In this document: positions 23,015 through 34,100 of the stretch, one piece after another
How the letters are laid out: every line of letters begins with the position of its first letter
How positions within the stretch are numbered: position 1 is the stretch's first letter
NCBI GenBank assembly: GCA_026545765.1
Contig: CM048841.1
Location: 70,926,217-70,990,216 of the forward strand
Origin: Plantago major
Lineage: Eukaryota; Streptophyta; Magnoliopsida; Lamiales; Plantaginaceae
Direction: 5' to 3'
Length of the DNA stretch: 64,000 bases
Notes under the pieces: model-generated
Database searches by the model: none
What the model was told of the DNA's origin: nothing
The model's input: the letters and a program-made list of their open reading frames with translations, nothing else
Position numbers and translations under genes: made by a program

Positions 23015-26000
23015 ATGTCTACTCAATCTGCTTCTTGTGCTGCTACGGCTCCTACCCAAGGCTCTGATTCGATGTCTCAGTCTGGTACTGGTTCCATGGT
23101 TCACACTCAGATGGCTAGGTCGACCTTCTCGATTCCTGCTAACCATGCTGAGAAACCTGAAAAGTTCAATGGGTTGCACTTTAAGCGTTGGCAATATAAA
23201 ATGTTGTTCTACTTGACCACGTTGGGTCTTTCTACGTATCTTGCTAATGATTCTCCAAATGTGACTTTGGATGGGCCAAGTCAAGAGGAAAATCGTGAGA
23301 AGTTGACTGCCCTTGATGCGTGGAATCATGCTGATTTCCTTTGCAGGAATTTTGTGTTGAACGGGCTTTCTGATGCTCTGTACAACGTGTATGGACAAAT
23401 GAAAACCACCAAAGAACTGTGGGAGTCTTTGGATAAGAAATATAAGACTGAGGATGCTGGAGCCAAGAAGTTCATTGTTGGACGATTCTTGGACTTTGCA
23501 ATGGTTGATTCTAAATCTGTAATCAGTCAGGTTCAAGAATTGCAAGTGATCTGTCATGAGATCGATTCTGAGGGCATGAAGCTGCCATAAGCGTTTAAGG
23601 TGGCTGTTGTGATTGAAAAATTGCCACCGGCTTGGAAAGATTTCAAGAATTATCTGAAACACAAGCGAAAGGAGATGAACCTTGAGGAGTTGATTGTTCG
23701 GCTCAGAATTGAGGAAGATAACCGTGCTTCTGCCAAGGAGTCCGGTTATATTCCTAACTCCCCACGTCTGGATGCTAGAGCTAATCTAGTTGAGCATGGG
23801 AAGAACAAGAAGAAAGCTTCTTCAAGCGGGTTCAAGCATAGACCTACTGGTGGGGTTGAGAAGAAGAAGTTCAATGGAAAGTGCTTCAATTGTGGCATGG
23901 TTGGCCACAGATCTACTGATTATCGCAAACCCAAAAAGAAGATTCAAGCTAACATGGTTGAAACTGTTGCTAAGGATGCCACTGATATGAACCTTTGTGT
24001 TGTGGTTTCTGAGGTGAATCTGGTTGATTCTCACACCAGAGAATGGTTCATTGATATTGGAGCTACTAGGCATGTTTGCTTCAACAAGGATATGTTTTCT
24101 CAGCTTGATGAAACTGTGACTGGTGAAAAGTTGTACATGGGGAATTCTGCTACTTGTGATGTTAAGGGTCGTGGGACTGTGATTTTGAAGATGACATCTG
24201 GGCTCAAGCTGACTTTGAACAATGTGCTCTATGCTCCTAAGATTAGGAAGAATTTGGTTTCTAGTTCTCTTCTGATCCAGCATGGTTTTCGTGTTGTTCT
24301 AGAGTCTAATAAGGTCACTTTGACCAAGAATGGTACCTATGTTGGCCACGGTTATATAACCGAAGGCATGTTCAAAGTCAATGTAATGGTTGTTAACACC
24401 AATGCTAATGGAAAAGCTATGAATTATGTGTATATGCTTGTGTCTTTTAATTTGTGGCATAGTAGACTTGGACATGTTAATTATGATACCTTGCGTAAAT
24501 TAATTAACTTAAAATGTTTAACAACATTTCACATTGATGCGTCACACAAATGTTAAACATGTGTTGAAGCAAAGTTGACACGATCTTCTTTTAAGTCGAT
24601 TGAAAGAGAGACACAACCTCTTGATTTAATACATACCGATGTATGTGATTTGAAATCAACTCCAACACGTGGGGGCAATAAGTTTTTCATAACTTTTATA
24701 GATGATAGCACTAAGTTTTGTTATGTGTATCTTCTTAAAAGTAAAGATGAAGCTATAGAGAAATTTGTTCTCTATAAGAATGAAGTTGAGAATCAACTTA
24801 ACAAGAAGATCAAAGTGATAAGGAGTGATCGTGGTGGGGAATATGTTTCTCCACTTGAACAGTTGTGTGCTTGTAGTGGTATTAAACATGAAACCACTGC
24901 TCGTTACTCACCGCAACAAAATGTTATTGCTGAAAGAAAGAACCATACTTTAAAGGAAATGATGAATGCCATGTTAATCACTTCTGGAATGAATCAAGGA
25001 ATGTGGGGTGAAGCTGTTTTGGCAGCTAACTACATTTTAAATAAAATTCCGAAAAATAAGGTTGACAAGAGCCCTTATGAATCGTGGCATGGAAGAGTTC
25101 CTTCTTATAAACACGTGCGAGTGTGGGGGTGCCTTGCTAAGGTGATGGTTCCTTTACCTAAGAAGGTTGAAGTAGGACCTAAAACTGTAGACTGCATATT
25201 TGTTGGATATGCACATAACAGTAGTGCTTATCGATTCTTGGTGGTGAAATCTGAAATTCCGGATATACAAAAGATTACAATAATGGAATCACGAAATGCT
25301 TCATTCTTTGAAGATGTGTTTCCATGTAGAAAGTTATAAGATGTTGCAAGCAGCTCTTCTAAACGGACACATGATAACACACAAGAACATAATGAAGAAA
25401 GTGATAAAGAAGAGGTTGTACCAAGACGTAGCAAACGTGCAAGAACAGAAAAATCCTTTGGTCTTGAGTTCTTGACTTACATGCTAGAGAGTGAACCTCA
25501 AAATTATCAAGAGGCTGTGACCTCTACAGAAGGACCCTTGTGGAAAGAGGCAATCAATAGTGAAATTGAGTCGATCTTGCAAAATCATACTTGGGAGCTA
25601 GTGGATCTTCCTCCAGGGAGCAAACCACTAGGTTACAAGTGGATTTTCAAGAGGAAATTGAAGGTTGATGGAAATATTGATAAGTATAAAGCTCGACTGG
25701 TAATTAAAGGTTATCGCCAAAAACATGGTCAGGACTACTTTGACACATATTCTCCCGTGTCAAGAATAGCATCTATCCGGATGATAATTGCGTTTGCTTC
25801 TTTACGCAATCTTGAAGTGCATCAGATGGATGTAAAGACTGCTTTTCTAAATGGTGATTTAGAAGAAGAAATTTATATGGAACAACCTGAAGGTTTTTCT
25901 GCACCTGGTCATGAAAAGAAGGTTTGTAAATTGGTGAAGTCTTTGTATGGCTTGAAACAACCACCAAAGCAGTGGCATGTGAAATTTGATAATGTCATGA

Positions 26001-26839
26001 TGGAGAATGGGTTTGTCATTAATGAAACTGACAAATATGTATACATAAAGGAAACTGAAAATGGTTATGTCATTTTATGTCTTAATGTAGACGACATGCT
26101 TATCATTGGGAGTAATGATAAAATGGTCAAATCTACGAAGGATATGTTGAAATCCAGATTTGATATGAAAGACATGGGCCTAGCTGATGTAATCCTTGGG
26201 ATTCAAATTGTTAGAACACCAAATGGGTTGATGTTGAATCAGTCTCACAATATGGACAAGATTCTTGAGAAATTCAACAAAGATGGTGTTGAAACAGCTA
26301 GAACTCCACTAGACCCAAGTGTTCATCTTGCGAAGAACAATGGCTTGGGGGTGTCTCAAGTTGAGTACTCTAGGATAATCGAAAGCCTAATGTACTTGAT
26401 GAACTGCACAAGGCCAGACCTTGCCTTTGTAGTAAGCAAACTGAGTCGTTACACGAAGAATCCAGGAGTAAATCATTGTAATGCGATAATGAGAGTATTA
26501 AAGTATTTGAGGTTTACTCGGGATTTTGGACTACAGTATGCTAGATATCCTCCTGTGCTAGAAGGATATGCGGATGCCAATTGGACCTCTGATTTTAAGA
26601 ATGCTAAATCCACAAGTGGATATGTCTTTATCTTCGGAGGAGCAACAATATCATGGAAGTCTTCAAAATAGACTGTCATAGCGAGATCCACGATGGAAGC
26701 TGAGTTTATTGCGTTGGACTCTTGTGGAGAGGAAGCCGAATGGCTACGCATTTTCTTAGAAAGTCTTCCAAGTTGGCCCAAACCTGTGCCAACTATATGT
26801 GTGCACTGTGATAGCCAATCTGCAATTGGTAGGGCACAA

Positions 26840-26871
<32 letters not shown>

Positions 26872-27085
26872 ACGTCGTAGACACAAGTTCATTAGACAAC
26901 TTCTCACAATCACAACTGGTGTTATCACTATAGACTACGTTAAGTCTAAAGATAATTTAGTAGATCCATTAACCAAAGGGATAAGTCGTGAGATGATAGT
27001 AAAGTCTTCTGCTGGAATAGGATTGAAGACTTTAACTAATGGTTTATGCGAAGGAAAACCCAACCTAGTTGACTGGAGATCCTAA
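23015..27085 (+). pseudogene. Element C gag-pol, one frame with four stop codons
   Basis: The ATG at 23015 opens a frame that holds to the stop at 27083-27085 with no frameshift. It is interrupted only by TAA 23588-23590, TAA 24554-24556, TAA 25337-25339 and TAG 26669-26671. Order: Gag (FNGLHFKRWQYKM), zinc knuckle near 23880 with its last Cys replaced by Tyr (CFNCGMVGHRSTDY), protease with DIG in place of DSG, and integrase HSRLGH then CxxC with a stop inside. Integrase Asp/Asp/Glu follow ([21 protein letters not shown]). Next come reverse transcriptase ([16 protein letters not shown] where YVDD is usual) and RNase H (STMEAEFIALD). Copia lineage is not assigned. Several catalytic residues are lost in addition to the stops. 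Confidence 0.9.
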
Positions 27086-27551
27086 GATCTAGGTTCAAAG
27101 GGACAACCTGATTGTATCAATGAGGAGTTCATTGTGGGGTTTACCTATACAATGACGAAAACGTGAAAGAGGTTAACCATATGGGTTTTAATGGATCTTA
27201 TTAGTAATATAGTTACACGTGATAAAGAATCACCTATGTAAGAGTGAAGTGTGGGCCGCTTCAACAAGAATTGGATCCCGAATTCTTGCATACTCTTGCA
27301 GAACCAGGAAAGGTGTTTCATGGCCAAAATGAACACAACATGAGAACGGAACGATGCCAGAGAGAACCTGTGTGGAATGCACTATCGTTTACACAAACGG
27401 CAGAGCAGTTCAAGGACATCGCGTCTATTGACAGCCAGTAAGGAAGGTACATTCATACAAGGGAGGGTTCAAAGGTGGTAACACCTACATATCCTATGCA
27501 GGTGTTCAATCGTAGGATTATGCAACATGAAGTTTTCTTCTTGTGGAGGAT

Positions 27552-28486
27552 TGTTGGAATTTTGAAGAAAACCAACTAGTAAATAATGCCTTATGGGATA
27601 TATTTACATGGAGACCATTTCTTAATTATTTGTTAATTGAGAAAACTGAATATATAGTCATAAGCTACTAAGTAAGAGCTTCAAATTGATATATTGCATG
27701 CCCAAAACGGACCTTGGGTTAGTGAGGAATAATTGCTCAAAGTTGGAAGGTTAAGTGGGTTTATCCCACATTGCTAGCACATGAAAGTCATTTCTAGTTT
27801 ATAACCAATTGCACCATATTACTTTAAGGTTATGGAATACTCCCTACGCGGGCACGCAGGGGGTGCAAATTCTGGCCAGATTTGTACTGAAACTAATGGG
27901 ACTTGGGTGCGGCGGTATGCGACTGCGTACTAATCTTTGGACGAATAGGCAAGCTGCCAGCCCGAGCCAACATTTTGCTACCATTCTGGTTGATCCTTCC
28001 AGAAGTTTTGTTTTAAATTCAAGTTTTGTAACTGTTGAGGAGTTACAACAGCACTATTTCAGATTTGATCTTGTAATCAAATCTGGCATTTGTTCGATCG
28101 TTATGAATTGAAACAAATGAGCTGTTACATTTGTTCCTCAGCTATATAATGGTCTCAATATCAGTAAGAAGAGACACACCAAATAAGCCTTTCTCTTCTA
28201 CTTCTTACTGTTCTTTCTCCTTCCCTGATTTTGCATAAACCGAGCATCCGTTTCAGTTCGTCTGAAATTTCTAGCTTGTGCGGCTAGTAATTTTAGTTAA
28301 TCGTTGTATCATGGGAGGCAAACACTCGACGTCTCAAGCACCATAGGTGAGAGGGCGTATTTGCTTTAAGGAATTTGTGCGAGCACAGACCTCGATTCTT
28401 GTTGATTAAAGGCGGTTTGAATCAATCTGTCTACTTTCTTTTATATTTATTCGTATATCTTTGAATTTGTTTTAATATGGATAACA
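27552..28486 (+). repeat. 3' LTR of element C
   Basis: It is 935 bp from TGTTGGAATT to GGATAACA, preceded by a short purine-rich GTGGAGGAT. It keeps the roughly 250 bp missing from the 5' LTR. The TATA-like CTATATAATGG is at about 28142. Confidence 0.9.
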
Positions 28487-29105
28487 GTTGTGTTGTCGTG
28501 GAGTTTTTTCCTGGAGGGACACTGAAGAACCACTTGTGCCAGAACAGGAAGGAGAAGCTTGCCTTCGAAGTTGTGATCCAGCTCGCATTGGATTTGGCTA
28601 GAGGACTTAGCTATCTGCATTCGAAAAAGATTGTGCATTGCAATGTCAAGGCTAAAAACATGTTATTAGATGAAAACAAGTCCTTGTAAATTAATTTTGG
28701 CGTCGCCCGTGTTGAATCACAGATCCCTGGGGATCACATGACTGGTGCAACTGGAACCCTTGGCTATAGGGCCCCGGAGGTATTGGACGGGAAGCCCTAT
28801 GACAGGAAGTGTGACGTCTATAGTTTTGGAATATGCTTGTGGGAAATATATTGTTGTGACGTACTTTACATGGACCTTGAAGGCTCATCTGCCGTTGTTA
28901 AAGCAACGACCTGACATTCCAAGATGTTGCCCTAAATCTTTCTCGAGCATCATGAAGAAGTGTTGGGATGCCAACGCGGAGAAAAGGCCTGAAATGGATC
29001 AAGTTGTGAGGCTATTAGAGGCCATTGATACGAAAAGGAGGAGGGATGATACCTGAAGATGATCAAGCCTGGTGTTTCTACTTTGCACCCACTCGCGGAC
29101 CCTGA
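28487..29105 (+). pseudogene. Raf-like protein kinase pseudogene, C-terminal part
   Basis: It continues the kinase split by element C: VVVEFFPGGTLKNHL, LDLARGLSYLHSKKIVH, TGTLGYRAPEVLDGKPYDRK, CDVYSFGICLWEIYCCD, then after a frameshift near 28900 KKCWDANAEKRPEMDQVV. A second small shift leads to the family's usual end (GGGMIPEDD..CFYFAPTRGP) with TGA at 29103-29105. The catalytic HRD motif reads HCN and the DFG motif reads NFG, and TAA 28687-28689 lies between. Both key Asp residues are gone, so any product would be catalytically dead. A few codons expected at the junction with the N-terminal part appear to be missing. Confidence 0.88.
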
Positions 29106-29421
29106 GAATAATTTTTGTTACACTTTTCTGTCATGTTTCCATTGATTCAATCTCCTTAATTGTGTGGAATGTCTATCACCTAAGTTGTAAATATGTTCTT
29201 ATTTTAGATTTGTCGATTCCATAGCTTGCGGACGACTCAGCTCTTTTTGTTTGTTAACAAGTACTGTCTTGTTCTTCATAGATTCATGGTCTTTTCAATC
29301 TGAATATTCCCATAAAAGACCAAGTTCACAGGTAATTACTTTCATTTTGAACTATGCAGTTCACTCAGTTTTCATCAAGATATTGTTATATCGCATACAG
29401 GTTGAAAGTATGCTTCGTTTT
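29106..29421. other. Former 3' flank of the kinase gene
   Basis: This is AT-rich sequence after the kinase stop with no coding region. It probably represents the old 3' UTR and downstream DNA, which resumes at 44783 beyond element B. The last five bases (29417-29421, GTTTT) are the left target duplication of B. Confidence 0.5.
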
Positions 29422-30830
29422 TGTTGGTCCAGATAACGGCAAAGTAAAAGACTAGAGGGGGGGTGAATAGTCTTCTAAAACTTTTGTCGATAAACACAGT
29501 TTCTCAGAAACCTGGGGGTTTCTGATACTTAAATTCAGAGTGCGGAAGACTTTAAGATAGGTAAGTGCAGAAACAATAAGTATGTGTGTGTGTGCTTTGC
29601 TGAAATGTAAATACAGAAAGGTAAATAACACAGCAAGTATAGTGGTATCTGGAGGTGGCGTAATCCTCCAACTAATCCACTTCGGTCTTTCTGAGACCTA
29701 GAATCACTAGAACAGATAATTGAGTTCACCTTACAATAATCCTATTCTAAGATTCCTAAACAAATGGTTCCCAACCAAATGTTCCCCCTGAGTTATTCCC
29801 CAACTCCTAGAGCTAAGTACTTCCTCTACTCAGATAACCTTGGAGTTATTCCCTGATTTCCCAAATCAAGTACTTCCTCTACTCCACGCCTTGATGGTGT
29901 GGGTTAAGGTTTTGTCAGAAAGGCTTCTCGTATAACTTTTCAGTTATTTTCACAGAGAGCCAAACAGAACGAGACTACTTAATACACTTGTTTAGTGAAT
30001 GGCAGTCTGCTCTTTACAGACCCAAGTAATTGATGTCCGTTCTGGAGAATGAGCTTCAGAAAGGGTATCTGATAGTTCAACTCTTTCACGAATAACAATC
30101 TCTTGTTAAGGTTCAGGACAACTTAGAACTACTAGTTATTCTTCAACAACAGAAAGCTTTCAGAAAGGATAGTAGAGTGCTTGAGAGAATACTTTGCTTG
30201 ATGGTAAGTTTGCAAGATAGAGCGTTCTAAGGTATGTTCTTCAAGAATCTAAGTGTGTGATATATATATAGATAAATTTGAGAGGCGTTTGAATTGTATC
30301 CGTTGTGCTCTCTATCAAATTATATCCGCTTATATCTTGAACTATGTACTCAGAAGTCACTATCTCTTGTTTCAGAGAGGACTTGCTTTTTGCAGCATTT
30401 CTGCCGATGCATTTAATGCATAGTACTGTTCATTGTCCTTTAGTCTCAATGGATACATGAGCCTTTCTGATGGCTTGCATGCTCCATACTCGTGATGTCA
30501 TATGTCCAGAATCATATTTCGAAAGTAAGTTAATATACTTAAGAAAGGATTAAGGACATAGTCTTTCTGAGTTAGACTAAACCTTTGTGTCTTCATAAAC
30601 CTTGTGTAATCTTCAGAAAAGCTCCATTGCTAGGATTGATCTTCATGGTCTTCTTGAAATAAAAATTACACTCAGAGACCTATAATCCTATTACAAGATT
30701 TACTAGACTAATCATACTCAGTGATTTCCTCTTTTACAATGTTCAAGTGAACCAAGAGTACTTAATCACCTTTCTGGCTAAGATAAGAACATGTGATGAG
30801 TGATCAAAATACTAACAGATATTCCTAACA
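29422..30830 (-). repeat. 3' LTR of element B
   Basis: It is 1409 bp, TGTTGG to CCTAACA on the + strand. It is close to the 5' LTR but lacks a short block (an extra TCTTCAGTCTTCTAA is present near 44550 in the other LTR). Confidence 0.95.
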
Positions 30831-30845
30831 AATTTCCCCCTTTTT
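30831..30845 (-). other. Polypurine tract of element B
   Basis: The minus strand reads AAAAAGGGGGAAATT directly against the 3' LTR. This is the usual plus-strand primer site of an LTR retrotransposon. Confidence 0.88.
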
Positions 30846-31147
30846 GATCAGTCATCCATGACTATCTTTTAAGTCCTATTACAAAATTGTAATCCTGGAA
30901 GAGAAAACAATCCACCACTTAATCATTTCAAATGATATTCAATTTTAGTTGAATTAAGTGCAGAAAGTAAACATCAACCAAATCATAAGAGGTGATCTTT
31001 GCTGATAAGTTGTCATCTATTAAAAAGTATCTGAGAGTATGATCTTCAGATAGGTACAGTTTACAGAAAGAGATGCAACTTTTACATATAGAGAATTTTA
31101 GAAACAATCAGCAAGATTACAAAAAGTAACAAAACATACTAAGTAAA

Positions 31148-34100
31148 TTAGAACAAAGGAGAGTCCAAGCTCCAAGAGAGTATTCTAATGTTACTAGTCT
31201 TCAAGTCTTCAGAAATGCAACTTGGGTTCAAATACCTCAAGTTCTTCAGCACCCTTTCTGGATCAGTTGACATGATCATCCACTTTTCTGCATTCTTGGA
31301 CATAGTCATAAAGAATCTTTCTGACAGAGAGCTCTGTCTTTCTGGATAAGTCACATATTTCATAGTAACTCTTGCCAAGCTTGTGATTCTTCCGCAGAAA
31401 ATGTTTGACCTAGTACTTTCCTGCACCGTGCATGGTCTACTTGCAGCTGAGACAGGTTGAAATACTTGTATATTTCTTCCAGATAATGTATATCATCTAG
31501 GTATTCATCCAATGTCATATAGAATGACTCATAGGTTGAAACACCTAGTTTGTTCTTCCTGCTGTAGCTACCATCCAGTTTTCTTACCTTGTGTATGTCA
31601 TCAGGTTTTGGGTAAGGACAGGCAAAAGAAAGGTCCATCTTTCTGGCTTCATTCCTCTTTTCTACTTCAAGGTTTAGCCAGGCATGAAGGTGCTAAGGTT
31701 TTAGCGATTCTGGCTTGCCTTCTCTCCATTTCAGGATCTCGTTGAGGATGGGAGTTGGAAACTTAACATTGACAAGTAGATGTTGTAGTTCCAGAATCCA
31801 ATACCCTCTCTTGTTCAGAATGCACCTATATGAAGATTCTTCATTACTGGTCTTCATATACTCAATGTGGGCATCAGTTGGCCTTTCTTGATGTGTTTCA
31901 TTGTTTACTCTGCCAAACTGGAAATCCCTTCTTGCTTTTCTGTTTGGTGGCCTTCTGTCAGGAGATCCTCTAACCCTTTCTTCACCTTGGAATTTGTCTT
32001 TGGTGGATGTTCCTTGTATAGACTTGGTATTTCCAGAAGGAGTTCTGGCTGCTAAGGGCTTTGCTGCCAGAGGAGGTTGTGAAGTAGTTGCTTGTCTCCT
32101 TTTCTTGGGAAGTGGATGTTCATCAGAATCATCCTCATCATCATTGAAGTCCAAAATTGGAGACTTGCAGCTTTCTTGACCTCTTACTTCTCCTTCTTCC
32201 TTTTCTTCTTCTTCAGAAGTCTTCTTCTCTTCTGAGATTCTAAGGGACTTGGTTCCCCTAGTTATCATACTTCTCAGCCTTCTTGCTGGTTGATCTGGAA
32301 CAACTTCTTCACAAGGGTGTCTCCAGTAGTGTCCTTAATGACAAGTTGACTTGAGGAGGGAAGATTTGATTGTTTTCTTTTTCTTCCTCTGCCTTTCTGA
32401 GGCATCTCTTCTTCCCCCTTAGTCATGAATGACTGACTCATGATAGCATAAGCTTCAGAGAGAGTTTCAAAGTTTTTCTGGAGATTGTTGTGCACCCTGA
32501 CCAATTCTTGAAGTTCCTTCTTGACTTGTTGTTCATCTAACCAGCCTCGCCTCCTTTCAAATTGACTCTTCAAGCGGCCTTAGGATGGCGTTGGCTTGCG
32601 GATGACATGGTCGGCTTCATTCAATGCTGCATTAGCATTGTTACAATCCTCATCCCTGACCAACCCTAGGTCTTTCTGAGAGAGAGCTATGCTGGTTGCT
32701 CTGTTGAGTAAAGCAGCAGCCAATGGCTTCATCTCTTCTGGGACGGATTTTAGCACTTCTGTATCTTAGGCAACTAGTGTCTTTCTGAGCTCTAAAAAGA
32801 CATTGTTCCTTGCACGGTGCTCTTCACTTCTTGAACTAATTGGTGCAGAGAATATATATGAGGAGCAAGTAGGGCTCTTTTGTGCTGAGTGACAAGTCTC
32901 TCATCTTCTGCTTCAGTAATAAAGTTGTGGGTTTCAGCATCACTATCATAATCCTTTTCTTGGATTGTTTGCAGATTGACAATCTTCTTCGCTTTCCATC
33001 AAGTGTCGGCCTTACGAGAAGATGTAGAAGGTCTTTACGATGCGCCTCAAAGATCATGCTCTTCATCATCATTGTCATCCATGGCATCTATCTCAAAGAA
33101 ATTGACAACAATGGCATTTTTCAAATTTCTTTGCTCATCTAGGAGTGCCAATTCCTTGGCATTAGCTTCTTCGAGCTTCTTGATTTTGGCTTCCTTTTCA
33201 TCAACAAGAGCTTGAGTCTCAATGTTGATTCTCTTCTCTTCTTCCAATACCTTTCTGAGTTGTTCAATCCTAAACTCAGCGGCTGAAATTTCTTCTATGG
33301 CATCATTGTGTTCAGCCTGTTGGGTATCTTGATGAGACTTGGGAGGTGATGATGATGAAGCTTTCTGAGCATTTGAGGGAGTAGCCTTTTCTCCACTTCC
33401 TTTGCTAGCTTTCTGAATCCCGCCTTGTCCAGGTTGGGATCATCATTTTGATCATCATCATCATCCTTTTTCTTTGCTTCTTGGTTTGGATGCTCAGAAG
33501 GAGGTTCTTGATAATCATTTTCGTCCATCTCCTCGTCATCTTCTGAAACCAGGTTGATCACATTTGGGAATGTAATCATCCTCCCATTAACTTCTTCTTG
33601 TTCAGTTGGGTAGGTTGTGAGCTTGCTGGGCAAGGCAGGATGGGTAACCATCTGCTCTTGGGTTTGAGCATCCGCAGACTTGAAATCTGCCAAAAGTGTT
33701 TGTGCTACTTCATGAATGAAGTCTTCATGCACAGAGTGGCAAATGTGTAGGACTCTGTTGGGAACAATGCATGGATATAATCTTCCAGATTGAAGGCAAT
33801 TGCTCTCTTCTCTGGGACGTCGATTACAAGCTAATTCAAAAGGTCACCTTTACGAGTTTACGCCATTGTGCAAGCACTTGAGATGTTTGTTTAAGGTGTG
33901 CTTCTGGAAGGTCTTGAGTAAATCAACTGGCACTAGACTTTGAGCCTGAAAGAAAGTGTTCAAGTTAGTTTTGCTCAAACTAATTGAGTTAGTATCTGTA
34001 AGTGAAAGAAGGCTTTCTGAGCATACCTGTGTAGAAACACTAGGCTCATTATCCTGTACTTTTGCTTGCTTGGGCACAGAGGCCTCAGATACCTTGTTGT

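Larger units (their letters stand above)
22230..28486 (+). mobile_element. Ty1/copia retrotransposon C, complete but decayed
   Basis: It is 6257 bp, with LTRs 22230-22914 and 27552-28486 sharing the ends TGTTGGAATT and GGATAACA. One gag-pol frame lies between, with integrase before reverse transcriptase, the copia order. It is unrelated in sequence to elements A and B. Flanks are GTCGC (left) and GTTGT (right); these match at three of five bases, so a target duplication is doubtful. No initiator Met primer-binding site is seen after the left LTR. It splits the Raf-like kinase pseudogene. Confidence 0.88.
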
